From Chlorella sorokiniana (taxonomy: Eukaryota > Chlorophyta > Trebouxiophyceae > Chlorellales > Chlorellaceae), in the NCBI GenBank assembly GCA_025917655.1, contig CP084614.1:2542001-2606000 (forward strand): 64,000 bases of DNA, read 5' to 3'. The notes beneath the pieces are model-generated. The model was not told where the DNA came from and did not search any database. It saw nothing but the letters and a program-made list of their open reading frames with translations. This document shows, one piece after another, positions 14,387 through 24,805 of the stretch (position 1 is the stretch's first letter; each line of letters opens with the position of its first letter). Position numbers and translations under genes: made by a program.

Positions 14387-17300
14387 ATGAGTGACAGCGA
14401 AGACGATGTGCCGCTGGCCCAGCGGGTGGCAGCCCCCGTGTCTGCCGCTCCCCGCCAGCTCAGAATGGCGCAGCAGCAGCCGCCAAGCCTGTAGCAGCGG
14501 CGGCACCCGCCAACGGCGTCTCCAAGCCCGCAGCGCACTTGCATGGGCGGCAGGTGGGCGTCGCAGGAGGTTGTCGCTTTGAGCGCTGGTATCTGCTTGA
14601 AAGCTGCATGTTGTCACGGAGCTGTTGGCAAGGATTCTCAAAACTGCAGAGGGAGTCATCAATGCATGTTTTGTTTGCACGACAGAACACGACCGCCGCG
14701 CCTCACTGCTGTTTCCCCCGCCTTGAAATGCGATCACTCGTCTGCATTGCTGCAGGTCGTCAGTGATAGCGACAGCGAGGACGATCAGCCGCTGGCGGCA
14801 CGCGCCCCGCAACCCGCCGCCAAGCCCGCCGCGGCAGCGGGTAACGCAGGCGCTGGCAAGCCTGCTGCGGCAGTGGCCGCAAAACCCGCTGCAGCGGTAC
14901 CAAAGCCGGCAGCAGCAGCCAAGCGCCCAGGACTGCTGGACGATGCTGTTGAGCTTGTGGCGGCGCCGCCCAAGCCCCGGCCCAAGCCTGTGGCGCCTCC
15001 CCCAGCTGCCAAGCGCGAAGCAGCAGACGACAGTTCTTCTGACGACGACCAGCCGCTCGCAAGCCGCAAGGCCAGGCTGACCCCTGGTGCGCATCGCAGC
15101 TTGTTGCCTAGTGCTGCCTCTGGCTTGTGACCCTGCCTGCCTCCCGGTCCGGCAGCAGCGGCGCCGCTTGCACTGGCTTCCCTGGCCAGCCTGCCGCTGC
15201 CTGCTGGCGTGCACGTGTCTTGCTGCGCCCTGCTGTCGGCTGCGTTTTGCCTGTCGCCACCCACTGCGTCTGCACCATCGGTGGGCCCTGCTGCCGCAGC
15301 GCCCAAGAAGAAGCTGAAGGCAGCAGGAGGCGGCGACAGGGGGAGCGGAAGGAGGAGCGCAAACGGCGGCCGAGGGGGAGCCTGAGGAGCCAAAACGCGC
15401 CTCCAAGCGCGCCAAGAGCGAAGGTACCAGCGCGAAGGGCGGCAGCAGCGGCAAGGTATGGCCAAAAGGGAAGGGCAACTGTGCGGGTGGCCAGCAAACT
15501 GCCGTGAGCAGCACATCCATGCTTGCCGCCGCCGCTGCCAGCCTTTGGTGGCCGCTGCACGCCCGTGGCTCTGCATCCCTTCCATGATGACGATGTGCCG
15601 CCGTACCGCAGATAATGTGGAACACGTTGGAGCACGCCGGGGTGCTGTTCCCGCCCGAGTACGAGCCACATGTGAGGGCACCGCCGCCTGCGCCGCCGCT
15701 GCTGCCCGCGCTCCACTCTTTGCGCATGCCCCCTCGCTCGCACGCCGCACCATCGCCGCCCTGCCGCGCCTGCAGGCGCCTCTGCGCTGCCTGCCATGGC
15801 CGCCTCAGTGCACCCCTCTACCGCGGCGCCTGTCTGCAAGCGCTGATGGGCGGTACCGCGGCGTTGCGCCCACCCGGTCGTACCGCAGGGGGTGAAGATG
15901 CTGTACGACGGCGTGCCCGTGGATCTCACCCCGGAGCAGGAGGAGGTGGCCACCTTCTTTGCTGTGATGAAGGAGACAGGTGGGGCCCTGCCGCCTTCCC
16001 GGGTGCTGCTGGTGCCAGAGTGTGGTGTGTGGATGGGGAGGATCCGCCCGCTCCGCCGCAGCCCCGCCTCAAGTCGGTTGATGGCTGTCTCTGCGCCGCG
16101 CATGCGCCACTCGCGTGTGCCTCCACTCGCCTGCTTCCACGCCCTCGACTGCTTGGCTTTTTGCAGACTACATGAACAAGGAGACTTTCCTCAGCAACTT
16201 CTGGGAGGGCTTCCGGGAGGTGCTAGGCCCCAACCACGTCATCAAGCGGCTCGACAAGTGAGGCCCCGCTGCTGCAGCTTGCGCTTGCGTGCGTTGGTGT
16301 GGGGCATGCAGGCGTAGCTAGCTGGCACCGCAGTAAGCTGCCTCTGGTGCTGCTGTTGGGGCGCCGCTGGCGGCTCAGGTTGTGCCATCCTCTCATGGGC
16401 TTATCCATTTGCCTGTCTCCCATCTTTTAAATCTTCAGTTGGGTTGCCTTGTTGCAGATGCGACTTCACCCCCATCTACGAGTATCACATGGCCGAGCGG
16501 GAGAAGAAGAAGAGCATGAGCAAGGAGGTGGGTTGTTGTGCGTTGGGTTTGCTGCTGCGCTCGAGCGACGCAGCCAGGGAGGGGTCTGCTGGCTGTCCCG
16601 CGCGCTGGAGCCTATTTCGAGGGCTGCCTCAGGGCCTGCTTGGCATGCGCACGTGACCTTCCAAGGGAGCGTTGCTGGCCGCCCTGCCTGCGGTGGCCCT
16701 TTGCCCCGCTAGCCCTTCTCCTGTCCACCCCCTCCCCGCCTGCGCTTCACCCTCTGCAGGAGAAGGCTGCCCTGAAGGCCGACAAGGAGGCCAAGGAAGC
16801 CAAGTACAAGTATGCGCTGGTGGACGGACGCCAGGAAATGGTGCGCTTGGAGGTTGAAAATCAGGGGTCTGTTCTTGCTGAAGGAGCCGAGGGGTCACTG
16901 TTGGGCATGGCTGTGGCCGTGACCCATGGGCCGCCCCTCCCCCGCCTTTATTCCCCTCCCCCTTGTTCCATTCCTTTTTCCTCTTATCTATCCTGCCTTC
17001 CCTGTCACCTTCACCTCACCCCCCCCCCCACCCCGGGGCCCCGCCAGGTGGGCAACTTCCGAGTGGAGCCGCCGGGGCTCTTCCGCGGCCGCGGAGAGCA
17101 CCCCAAGATGGGCAAGATCAAGAAGCGCATCTACCCTCGGGACATCACCATCAACATCGGCGAGGGGGTGCCCGTGCCGGAACACCCATATCCGGGTGGG
17201 TGGCGAGGGCATGGGTGTGGGCGACGCTGTTTCTGTTGCTGATGGCGGCTGGATGGGCGCAATAGCACGGCGGAGCAGGGGACTGCTCCTGTGCGGTGTT

Positions 17301-20300
17301 TTTCTTTGTTCCAAGTGTATGAAAGAAAGAGTGGGGCGGCTGCCGCCCACGGCAGAGCTGATTCGGCCCGGCCGCGCACGCCCTGCATCTCGCGCCTGTT
17401 CCAAACGGTCCTGCCGCCCGACCGCCCTGCTGTTTGCCGACCGCCATGCCGCCGTTCTGCAGGCCAGCGGTGGAAGGAGGTGCGGCACGACAAGACGGTG
17501 ACGTGGCTGGCGTTCTGGCGGGACCCCGTGAACACCAAGGAGTACAAGTGAGCGGTGCTGCGGTACATGCAGCACTGTACTGCTTTGCGGGGCAGCTTGT
17601 GCAACCTTTGGTACCTGGAGCGGCCACCATTTAGGGGTCAGGGATGTGGGACCACCGGTGGCCGGCCCGGCAGCAGCCTGGCGGTCGCTGTTGCAGGGCC
17701 AGCAGCAGGGGTAGGAGCAGGAGCAGCAGCAGGCAGAACAGTAAGCAGCTCTGCAGCAAAGCAGCAGCTGGAGCAGCCCCAAGTCGATCTGCGGCTGGGG
17801 CCTGCCCGCCTCCCCCTGGCTCGCCCCCACTGTGCCTCCCCCAACCACCCACCCACCCACTCACTCACACACACACATGTGCAGGTACGTCTTCCTTGCC
17901 GCCACCTCCACTTGGAAGAGCGAGAGCGACCTGCAGAAGTGAGAGCGCTGCAGTGGGAGATGTTAGGGATGTCTGCCAGATGCTTGCTGTTCAACCATCA
18001 CATACGTATGCTGTCCCCGCTCAAACCACACCACACCGACACCTCGTCACTCGTCGCGCACTCCCCTTATGTAATCTGTGCAGGTACGAGAAGGCACGCA
18101 AGCTCAAGGACTTCATCGGCGGCATCCGGGACACGTACACGCGGAACTGGGAGGCGCGGGACCGCGCCGAGCGGCAGGTGGAAGCTGCCGCGAAGCTGCC
18201 ACTGTGCCGCCGCTGAATGGCCAGCCTGCAGGCTGCCCTTTCAAGGAGCCAGGTTGCTGCCTGCCCTTGGCTAGGTGCAAGCATGCTACGCCTCGCGTGC
18301 CGCTCTTCGTGCTCATGCTGAGTTGGTGCTGTTGTTGACCCGCAGATGGCCACGGCGTTGTACTTCATCGACAAGCTGGCGCTGCGTGCGGGGCATGAGA
18401 AGGACGAGGATGAGGCCGACACCGTGGGCTGCTGCACGCTCAAGGTGCGGGCGGCAAGCGGAAGTGCCAGGGGTGGCGGCGGCGCTTGTAAAGCGCAGAG
18501 CATCCAGCAAGCGTGCCGTCAAGCTGCCCACTGCCGCCCGTTGCTGCGGCCGCACCTGGCGCTTTCCCGGCACAGCGGCTGTCCCAAAAACGCGGCGGTC
18601 CGCGACGGCTGCTGTCCCTCGCACCATGAACTGGCGCAGGTTGAGAACGTGGAGTGCCTGCCCCCAACCACATCAAGTTTGACTTCCTGGGTAAGGATTC
18701 CATCCGCTACGAAAACACGGTCGAGGTGAGCCGGCGCTGCCAGAGAGGGTAGCAGTGTGGGATGCTGCAAAGGGTACTTGCCGTAGCTACCACCAGTTCC
18801 CAGGGCCGCGCCTTCCACCCCGTCTGTCTCGCACACCCCATGCACATTGCCAGCCAGAGCCTCTCACCCCGCATCGTTCCCCCGCTCTATCACCCGGCAG
18901 GTGGATGAGCGCGTGTTCAAGAACGTGCAGCTGTTCAGGCGTGAGACCGACACCGGGCGAGGTGCGCTGATGATGCAGCCCAGCAGCGGGGTTGTGCTAT
19001 TCTCTTGCTGAGGCTCGCGCCTCGCCCTCAGTCCCCAGTCCTGCCACTGTGGGCACCTCCGGTTGCCACCCAACACTGCCACGCTGCAGCCTGTCCCCGC
19101 ACCCCCTCACACACGCGCCTGCCTCCCTCCCAGCAGCCAAGAAGGAGGGTGACCAGCTGTTCGAGTGCTTTGATGCCCAGGACCTCAACGTGCGGCTCAA
19201 GGAGCTGATGGAGGGGCTGTCGGTCAAGGTGGGGCGCTGCTAGGAGGGCAAAGGGGGCGGTGGGCTTGCGTGTGCGCCCACCGGGGTGTGTGTGTGTGCC
19301 CGGGGGGCAGGGGGAGGGTCTGGTTCAGCTTAGCAGTGGATGTATGCTGGGTTATGGAGGAGAAGATGGCTGCGTCGGCTCTGGCACAGGCAGGGTGGCA
19401 GCCGCAGCACACCCGTGTCGGAGGCTGCTAGGTTGGATGGAACGAGCAGCGGATTCGCCCCTGCAGCTCCCTGCGCAGCCCTTCATCGCCTCCTTTGCCA
19501 AACTCACACTTCCTTCTGTACTGCACTGCTGTACCGCAGGTTTTCCGTACCTACAACGCCTCCATCACGCTGGACCGCCTGCTGGCGGAGGACAGCGGCG
19601 AGGAGACGGTGGACGGCAAGGCTGCAGAGTACAACCGAGCCAACAAGGAGGTGGGCAGGCTTGTTTTGTTGCAGCATGCTCCGTCCGCTGTGCTTCCTCT
19701 GTGCCAGGCAGCCAAGGGATAGGGTAGCGGCTGAGCTGCATGCCTGTGGGTTGGGTGGTAGAGTCTGTGGGTGGGCTGACCAGCGGAAGAGCCGTGCAGC
19801 GGAGGTAGACAGGCAGACTCTGCCCCCTGCCTGCACTCAACCCAACACCCTGTGCCCCCCCCACACACACACAACCACCACACACACACACACACAGGTG
19901 GCCATCCTGTGCAACCATCAGCGGTCGGTGCCCAAGGCGCACGCCAACCAGATGGAGAAGTTGCAAGAGAAGCTGCAGGCGCTGCGGGACGAGCTGAAGG
20001 TGGGGCGGTGCCGTCCCCTGCAGATGCTGCGCACCACCGCCGCCGCGCTGTGTTGCGCTCCCTCCCGTCCCTCGGCCCTTGTTCGCTACCAATCAGCATG
20101 CTTTGCTGTCCATCCATCCCCTGCCGCAGGAGCTTCAAGCCGACCTGAAGCGGGCCAAGGAGGGGAAGAAGGGCGAGGACGGCAAGGTGCTGCGGGAGGA
20201 CAGCGTGCGCAGCAGGCTGGAGAAGAAGAAAGCGCAGCTGCAGAAGGCAGAGATCCAAGCGCAGGTGGGTGGGGAGGGACGGGAGGACGAGGAGGGGCGG

Positions 20301-20965
20301 GAGAGGGGGCGGAAGTGGCTCCCACGCCGCTTCCAACGCGGTTGCCGCGATGTGATTGGCGGTGTGTTCGCTATTGTGCCTGGCTTACCCTATCCCCCTG
20401 CACTGCCGGAACATATGCTCAGTTCGCCCTGGCCGCCCCCGCCCCGCCTCTGTGGCCCGGAAGATGTGCCCAGTTCATCCTGCCCACCTTACAGTTGATC
20501 CTACCCACCCACCTCCCACCCTGTCGCTCCAGGTCAAGGAGGACCTGAAGACCGTGGCGCTGGGCACCTCCAAGATCAACTACCTGGACCCCCGCATCAC
20601 CGTGGCCTGGTGGGGCTGCCGCGCCTGCTCGTCTCCCCACCTGTTCCCCGCAGCGTCCACAGTGCTGCTAGCATCCCAGCTCCCCTTTGAACTGCCGGTG
20701 TCAAGCTGCCTTGCCATCTGCGTTGTCTGCCTCTGCACCCTGTGCTTCGGCTCTTGGCCACTGGTGCCGCGCACACCTGGCCGGTGGCCTCTGCCTGCTG
20801 CTTGTCAGCGCTCCAGGCCTCACTCTCATGGGCGCCGCCGCCGCCGCCGCCGCCGCTGGGTGCAGGTGCAAGCGCAACGAGGTGCCGATTGAGAAGGTGT
20901 TCAACAAGAGCCTGCTGTCCAAGTTCCTGTGGGCCATGGATGTGGAGCCAGAGTTCCGGTTCTGA
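14387..20965 (+). CDS. TOP1: DNA topoisomerase I (type IB), about 21 exons
   Basis: The C-terminal three quarters are unmistakable. Exons begin at 15612 ([15 protein letters not shown]), 15889, 16167 ([12 protein letters not shown]), 16458, 16760, 17048 ([15 protein letters not shown]), 17463, 17885, 18084, 18346 ([14 protein letters not shown]), 18640, 18901, 19133 or 19136, 19540 ([10 protein letters not shown]), 19898, 20130, 20533 and 20866. The catalytic tyrosine lies at 20581-20583 in [14 protein letters not shown]. The protein relaxes supercoils by a 3'-phosphotyrosyl intermediate. A coiled linker (about 19898-20264) precedes the active site, as in other eukaryotes. The N-terminus is Ala/Lys/Pro-rich with three acidic DDxPLA repeats and basic NLS-like stretches. 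Four places change frame at runs of five C or G (14433, 15339, 15374, 18661), each apparently one base short. The conserved exons are otherwise intact, so I read the gene as functional. The exon at 18640 confirms this: [14 protein letters not shown] continues only after the frame change. Confidence 0.95.
19855..19897. repeat. (CA)n tract next to a TOP1 splice acceptor
   Basis: A CCCCCC-(CA)n run abuts the acceptor of the TOP1 exon at 19898. It serves as the polypyrimidine-like region of the intron and is a likely length polymorphism. Confidence 0.8.
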
Positions 20966-21306
20966 GCCGAGCGCCCGTGGCTGGGCGGCGGCGACGGCTG
21001 CGGCGCTCAGGCGTGCAGTCGTCTGGCCGCGAGGCGGCGACGGGCCAGAGCTGTGCTTGGCTGCTGGCCTGCTTGGCAGGAGACTCTCCCGGAAGAGCCC
21101 TGCTGCACCACGGTTTTCATCACTCATTATGCCGATTTAATAAATGACTGCTGAACTGACGCAGAGGTGTGCTGTGAGTGCGGCGGCAGCGCACGTCGTG
21201 CACGCCAGGTGATGACAAGTCAAAGCAGAGCTCACTGTCGCCCAATTGGGAATCCGCTAGAGATATTGCGCGCTCGTTAGGGCACCCGTCTGACTGCTGA
21301 GGTCCG
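20966..21306. other. Intergenic: TOP1 3' end and helicase upstream region
   Basis: About 340 bp. An AATAAA-like stretch (TTTAATAAATGA) lies near 21136 and is a candidate poly(A) region for TOP1. The remainder carries the promoter of the downstream helicase. No separate gene is supported. Confidence 0.45.
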
Positions 21307-24256
21307 ATGCGCCGGCCTGAACTACCAAAAGGGGTGCGGTCGACGAGAGGGTCGCTTGAGATGCAGAGCACATCGGGGGCCTTGACAAGCCGCGTTTATG
21401 CTAGAACTCGTCATCCTGGCATATTAGGGCTTTACACTCGGCGGCCACGCTCCAGCCGTTTCGACCGCCGCAGCCTGGTGCTCGTTGCGGCGGCAGCACG
21501 TCCAGCAGCGGCACAGGCAGCAGCAGCTGAGTTGACAACAGCCAAATGGTCGCCGGCTCATCCTGAGTGTTGTGAAAACGTCTTCAAGCTGAGGGAGTAT
21601 CAGGAAGATGCGGTGGAGAGCATCCTTGACGCGTGCTGCCGTGGTGTAACAAGGGCGCTCGTGTCGATGCCGACGGGTGCGCATTCTGCTGTGCACTGCT
21701 TGAAATGAAACACACGCCCGCGCAGATCCGTGCATGCCCTCATCCCCTATGTTTTGCAATATAACTACCCCCAGGCTCTGACAAGACGGGGACCGCGTTA
21801 CACGCAGCGATGCGCATCGGGAGGGCCACGCTCATTCTGGTGAACCGCATTGAGGTTGCAAAGCAGACGGTGCAGACGCTGCAGGCTGTCTGGCCAGCAG
21901 CATCAGTGGGCGTGGTGGGTGGCGGCTGTCACCAGTTGGATCGCCAGGTGGGGCGCTGCTGTGCTCTTGGAGGAGTGGCCCCGTTTCTGTGTTGCCGCCA
22001 TGGCCAGCGACGTCCTGGCCGGGCGGCTCATGCCCATTCTCCTTTCAAAGACTCCATGGCGCTGGACGCGCACCTCATTACGTGTGAGGTATGCGGCACT
22101 GCAGGTGGTCGTTGCCATGGTGCGAACGGCATCGAAGCCAGACGTGCTGCAGCGCCTGCATGCGCGGGGCTTCGGGGTGAGCGCAGATCGGGGTGCCCGC
22201 AGATCTTCCTCGTGCCAGCCGGCTTGGCCACGCCCCTATGCGGTCCCACCAGACGCAACAAAGGCCCTCTGCTGCCGCTGCACCATGTAACGGACTGGTG
22301 TGGTTGTGCAGACAATCATAGTGGACGAGGCGCACCACGCTCCCGCCCCCAGTTTTGTTGAAACCATCGAAGCGTGGGTTCCAATTGCTGCCCTGCCATG
22401 CGGCCGATGTGGGCCCACCCCAGGGGTGCCTGAGCCCTCTGCAACGTGCTGTCTGGCAGGCAGGCTCCCATGTCGCTGCTCACCTGACGGCAGTGCCTCC
22501 CCTTTACAATTGCATGTAGCTTGCAACGCGGCGATGATAACGGCGACACACCGTTCGTCGTGGGCTTCACCGCCACCCCTTACCGACACGACCGCAAGTG
22601 TCTGCTGCGCACCGGTGGCAGAGTGTTTCAGGTACCACCTGGTTTCTGCTGCTTCTGCCGCTGCTGCCTTTCAGGTGGCCTTCCGGCCAATGCGCCATCT
22701 TGCCTCGCCCGCTGCCCTGACACCGTTCCAACGGACCACAACTCTGTCCCCCCCACACCCCACACCCACACCCACACATAAGCACCCACTTCACCCACAC
22801 CTTTCTACCCATTCACGCTGCAGGAGCTGGTTTACAGAATTTAAAAAAACAAACCCTGGTGGCCTCCGGTCATTTGGTGCCGGTGAAAGGCCTCCAAGTG
22901 GGCTCCTGGGCGAACCTGCCAAGCGCAGGCACAGCGGTTGCGCAGCAGGTGAGTCGCGTGGCGAGAGCGGCCGGCGCGCAGCAGCAACAGCAGAGGTCCT
23001 CTGGGAGTTTCCTTCTTGACTGGGCGTGGTGCCAATGCCATGCCTCTCCCGCCGCCTGCTCTCAGCTGCGCCTGCCACTTCGGTCCCCATCCATCAGGCT
23101 GATGTGCCACTCTGCACCCTGGAGCATGCCAAACTGACTGTAAGGACCTACCAGGAGCTGGCGCTGGGGCGTCGCCATCTCGCCTTCTGCTTACGAGTGG
23201 AGGTGCGGTGAAGGGGCAGCGGGTGCATTCAGGTGCAGCGCTGGCGCTCCCGCCTCCTGAGCTGCCCCCTCCGCATCCTGGCACCTCTACCGCTGCATGA
23301 GAACCAACCTCACTTGGTTCTGTGATCACGAGCGTTGCCTCCTTGCCGCATGCTGTATTGCAACAGGACGCCGAGGCCCTGGCAGCTGCCTTCAATGCTG
23401 CGGGCGTGCCCAGTGCATGTGTGCACGGCGGCATGTCGGAGAGGGCTCGCGAAAACGTGCTGCAGCGGTTCATAAATGGAGAGATCCAGGTGACTGTTGA
23501 TGAGCTGCTCCACAGTTGGCCCGCATTTGCCCTTTCCTTCCTTGCCTCACTTACTGCCATGCAAACTGTTCTGCCGAGAACCACCACAGGCCGCCGCACT
23601 TCCACCCCCTGCCCATCCTTGCTCCGCCCCCGGCCTGCCATTATTCCAGGTCCTGGCGAACTGCAGGATTCTAAATGAGGGCTTTGACGAACCAGCTGTC
23701 GACTGCATCATCATTGCTTGCCCCATGCATTCACAGCCGCTTTTCGAACAGGCGAGCTGCCGCTGCCAGCTGTGTATGGTGCCTCAGCCTGCCATCAAAA
23801 TCCACAGCCATCCTCGACTTGGGCAATGCTTGGTGACAGCGGCACCTCTTGCAGGGTTGTGCCTCGGTCCTGGGCAGAGGGTCGGCAGCCAGCTGGTTGT
23901 GTGCTGGCGTTGGAACCGTTTGGTGTTGCCCGCCAGTAGGCGGCAGAGGAAGCTTGGTGTGTCGTTGCACTCTCCACCCATGCTGAGCGGCTTTTTGCTC
24001 GGCCCCTCCCACTGTACCACATGTGCAGTGCGTTGGACGCGGGCTTCGCACACACTCGGGCAAGCAGGACTGTCTGGTGATCCAGATGAGTGCCCAAGGC
24101 CCCGACCTGAGCGACATCTACAACATTCCGGCCTCCTGCATGGAGCACCAGCGGGGCAACACGGGCAGCGAGCAGCTAGAAAACAACATTGTTCCCTTTA
24201 GCAGGCGCGGGCGCTTCCGGGCATGGCAAACAACCACAGAACTGCCCCAGGTGTAG
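21307..24256 (+). CDS. Irc3-like SF2 DEAH helicase, probably organellar
   Basis: The exons carry the superfamily 2 (ResIII/Irc3-type) motifs in order: LREYQEDAVESIL (21590), motif I split across an intron (MPTG at 21676, SDKTGTALHAA from 21775), VNRIEVAKQTVQTL, VVVAMVRTA (about 22105), motif II VDEAHHAP (about 22322), FTATPYRHDRK (about 22568), LVPVKGLQV (about 22870), SACVHGGMSERARENV (about 23420), EGFDEPAVDCIIIACP (about 23680) and motif VI VGRGLRTHSGKQDC (24029 on). These ATPases remodel DNA or RNA; yeast Irc3 acts in mitochondria. The Arg/Ser-rich N-terminus after ATG 21307 or 21361 would suit import into an organelle. Oddities: motif I reads SDKT where SGKT is usual, and the frame changes near 22840 next to a T3A7 run. 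Exon borders between 21947 and 22320 are not resolved. Confidence 0.85.
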
Positions 24257-24805
24257 CGGCAGGCCTGCCCGCTGAGGCGGATGCACCTGATCAGGGGAGA
24301 GAGGCAGGAGGCAGAGGCGCCCTGGGGGCAGCGGTGGTGGAAGCGGCTCGGCGTGGAGGCTGCAGCCCTGGCTGCAGTGCTCCTGCTTCTCAGGACCCTG
24401 CTGGGACTTGTTGCCTATTTTAAGCTCGTCTGACATTGCTAATGATGGAAACATTGCCAATGTGTCATAATTGACCGCCTTGTCAATGCAACAGATCTGT
24501 TCTAGAATATTACATCCCAACGGCTTCCGACCCAGGGGCAGCGGCTGCGCCTACTGTGCATGGCGGCTGCCATGCAGCGTCCATGCAGTCTCATTCAAGC
24601 AGCAGTGTTTTTTATAAGCCTCACGAATGTCACCTCGTGCCATGACTGCCGCTATCGCCGCTGCCAAAGCTCGCTGCTGCCGCCAGCCAACATGATTCCC
24701 ATAACATGCTGCCGCATGTTCCAGCCGTGGACAGCATTCCGCAATCATTTACAAACAACTTTGAAGTGGAAGCATGCATTTGTGCCGGGCAATAAGTCGG
24801 AACAA
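24257..24805. other. Convergent intergenic region
   Basis: Helicase (plus) and LamG protein (minus) genes converge here. The stretch 24410-24520 is AT-richer than its surroundings, as expected for 3' untranslated regions. No gene, RNA or repeat recognised. Confidence 0.45.

Noticed and set aside
21245-21320. tRNA-like stretch (GCTCGTTAGGGCACCCGTCTGACTG region split over the line)
   Set aside because: I could not pair an acceptor stem or a T-arm, and the anticodon stem is poor. Not a credible tRNA.
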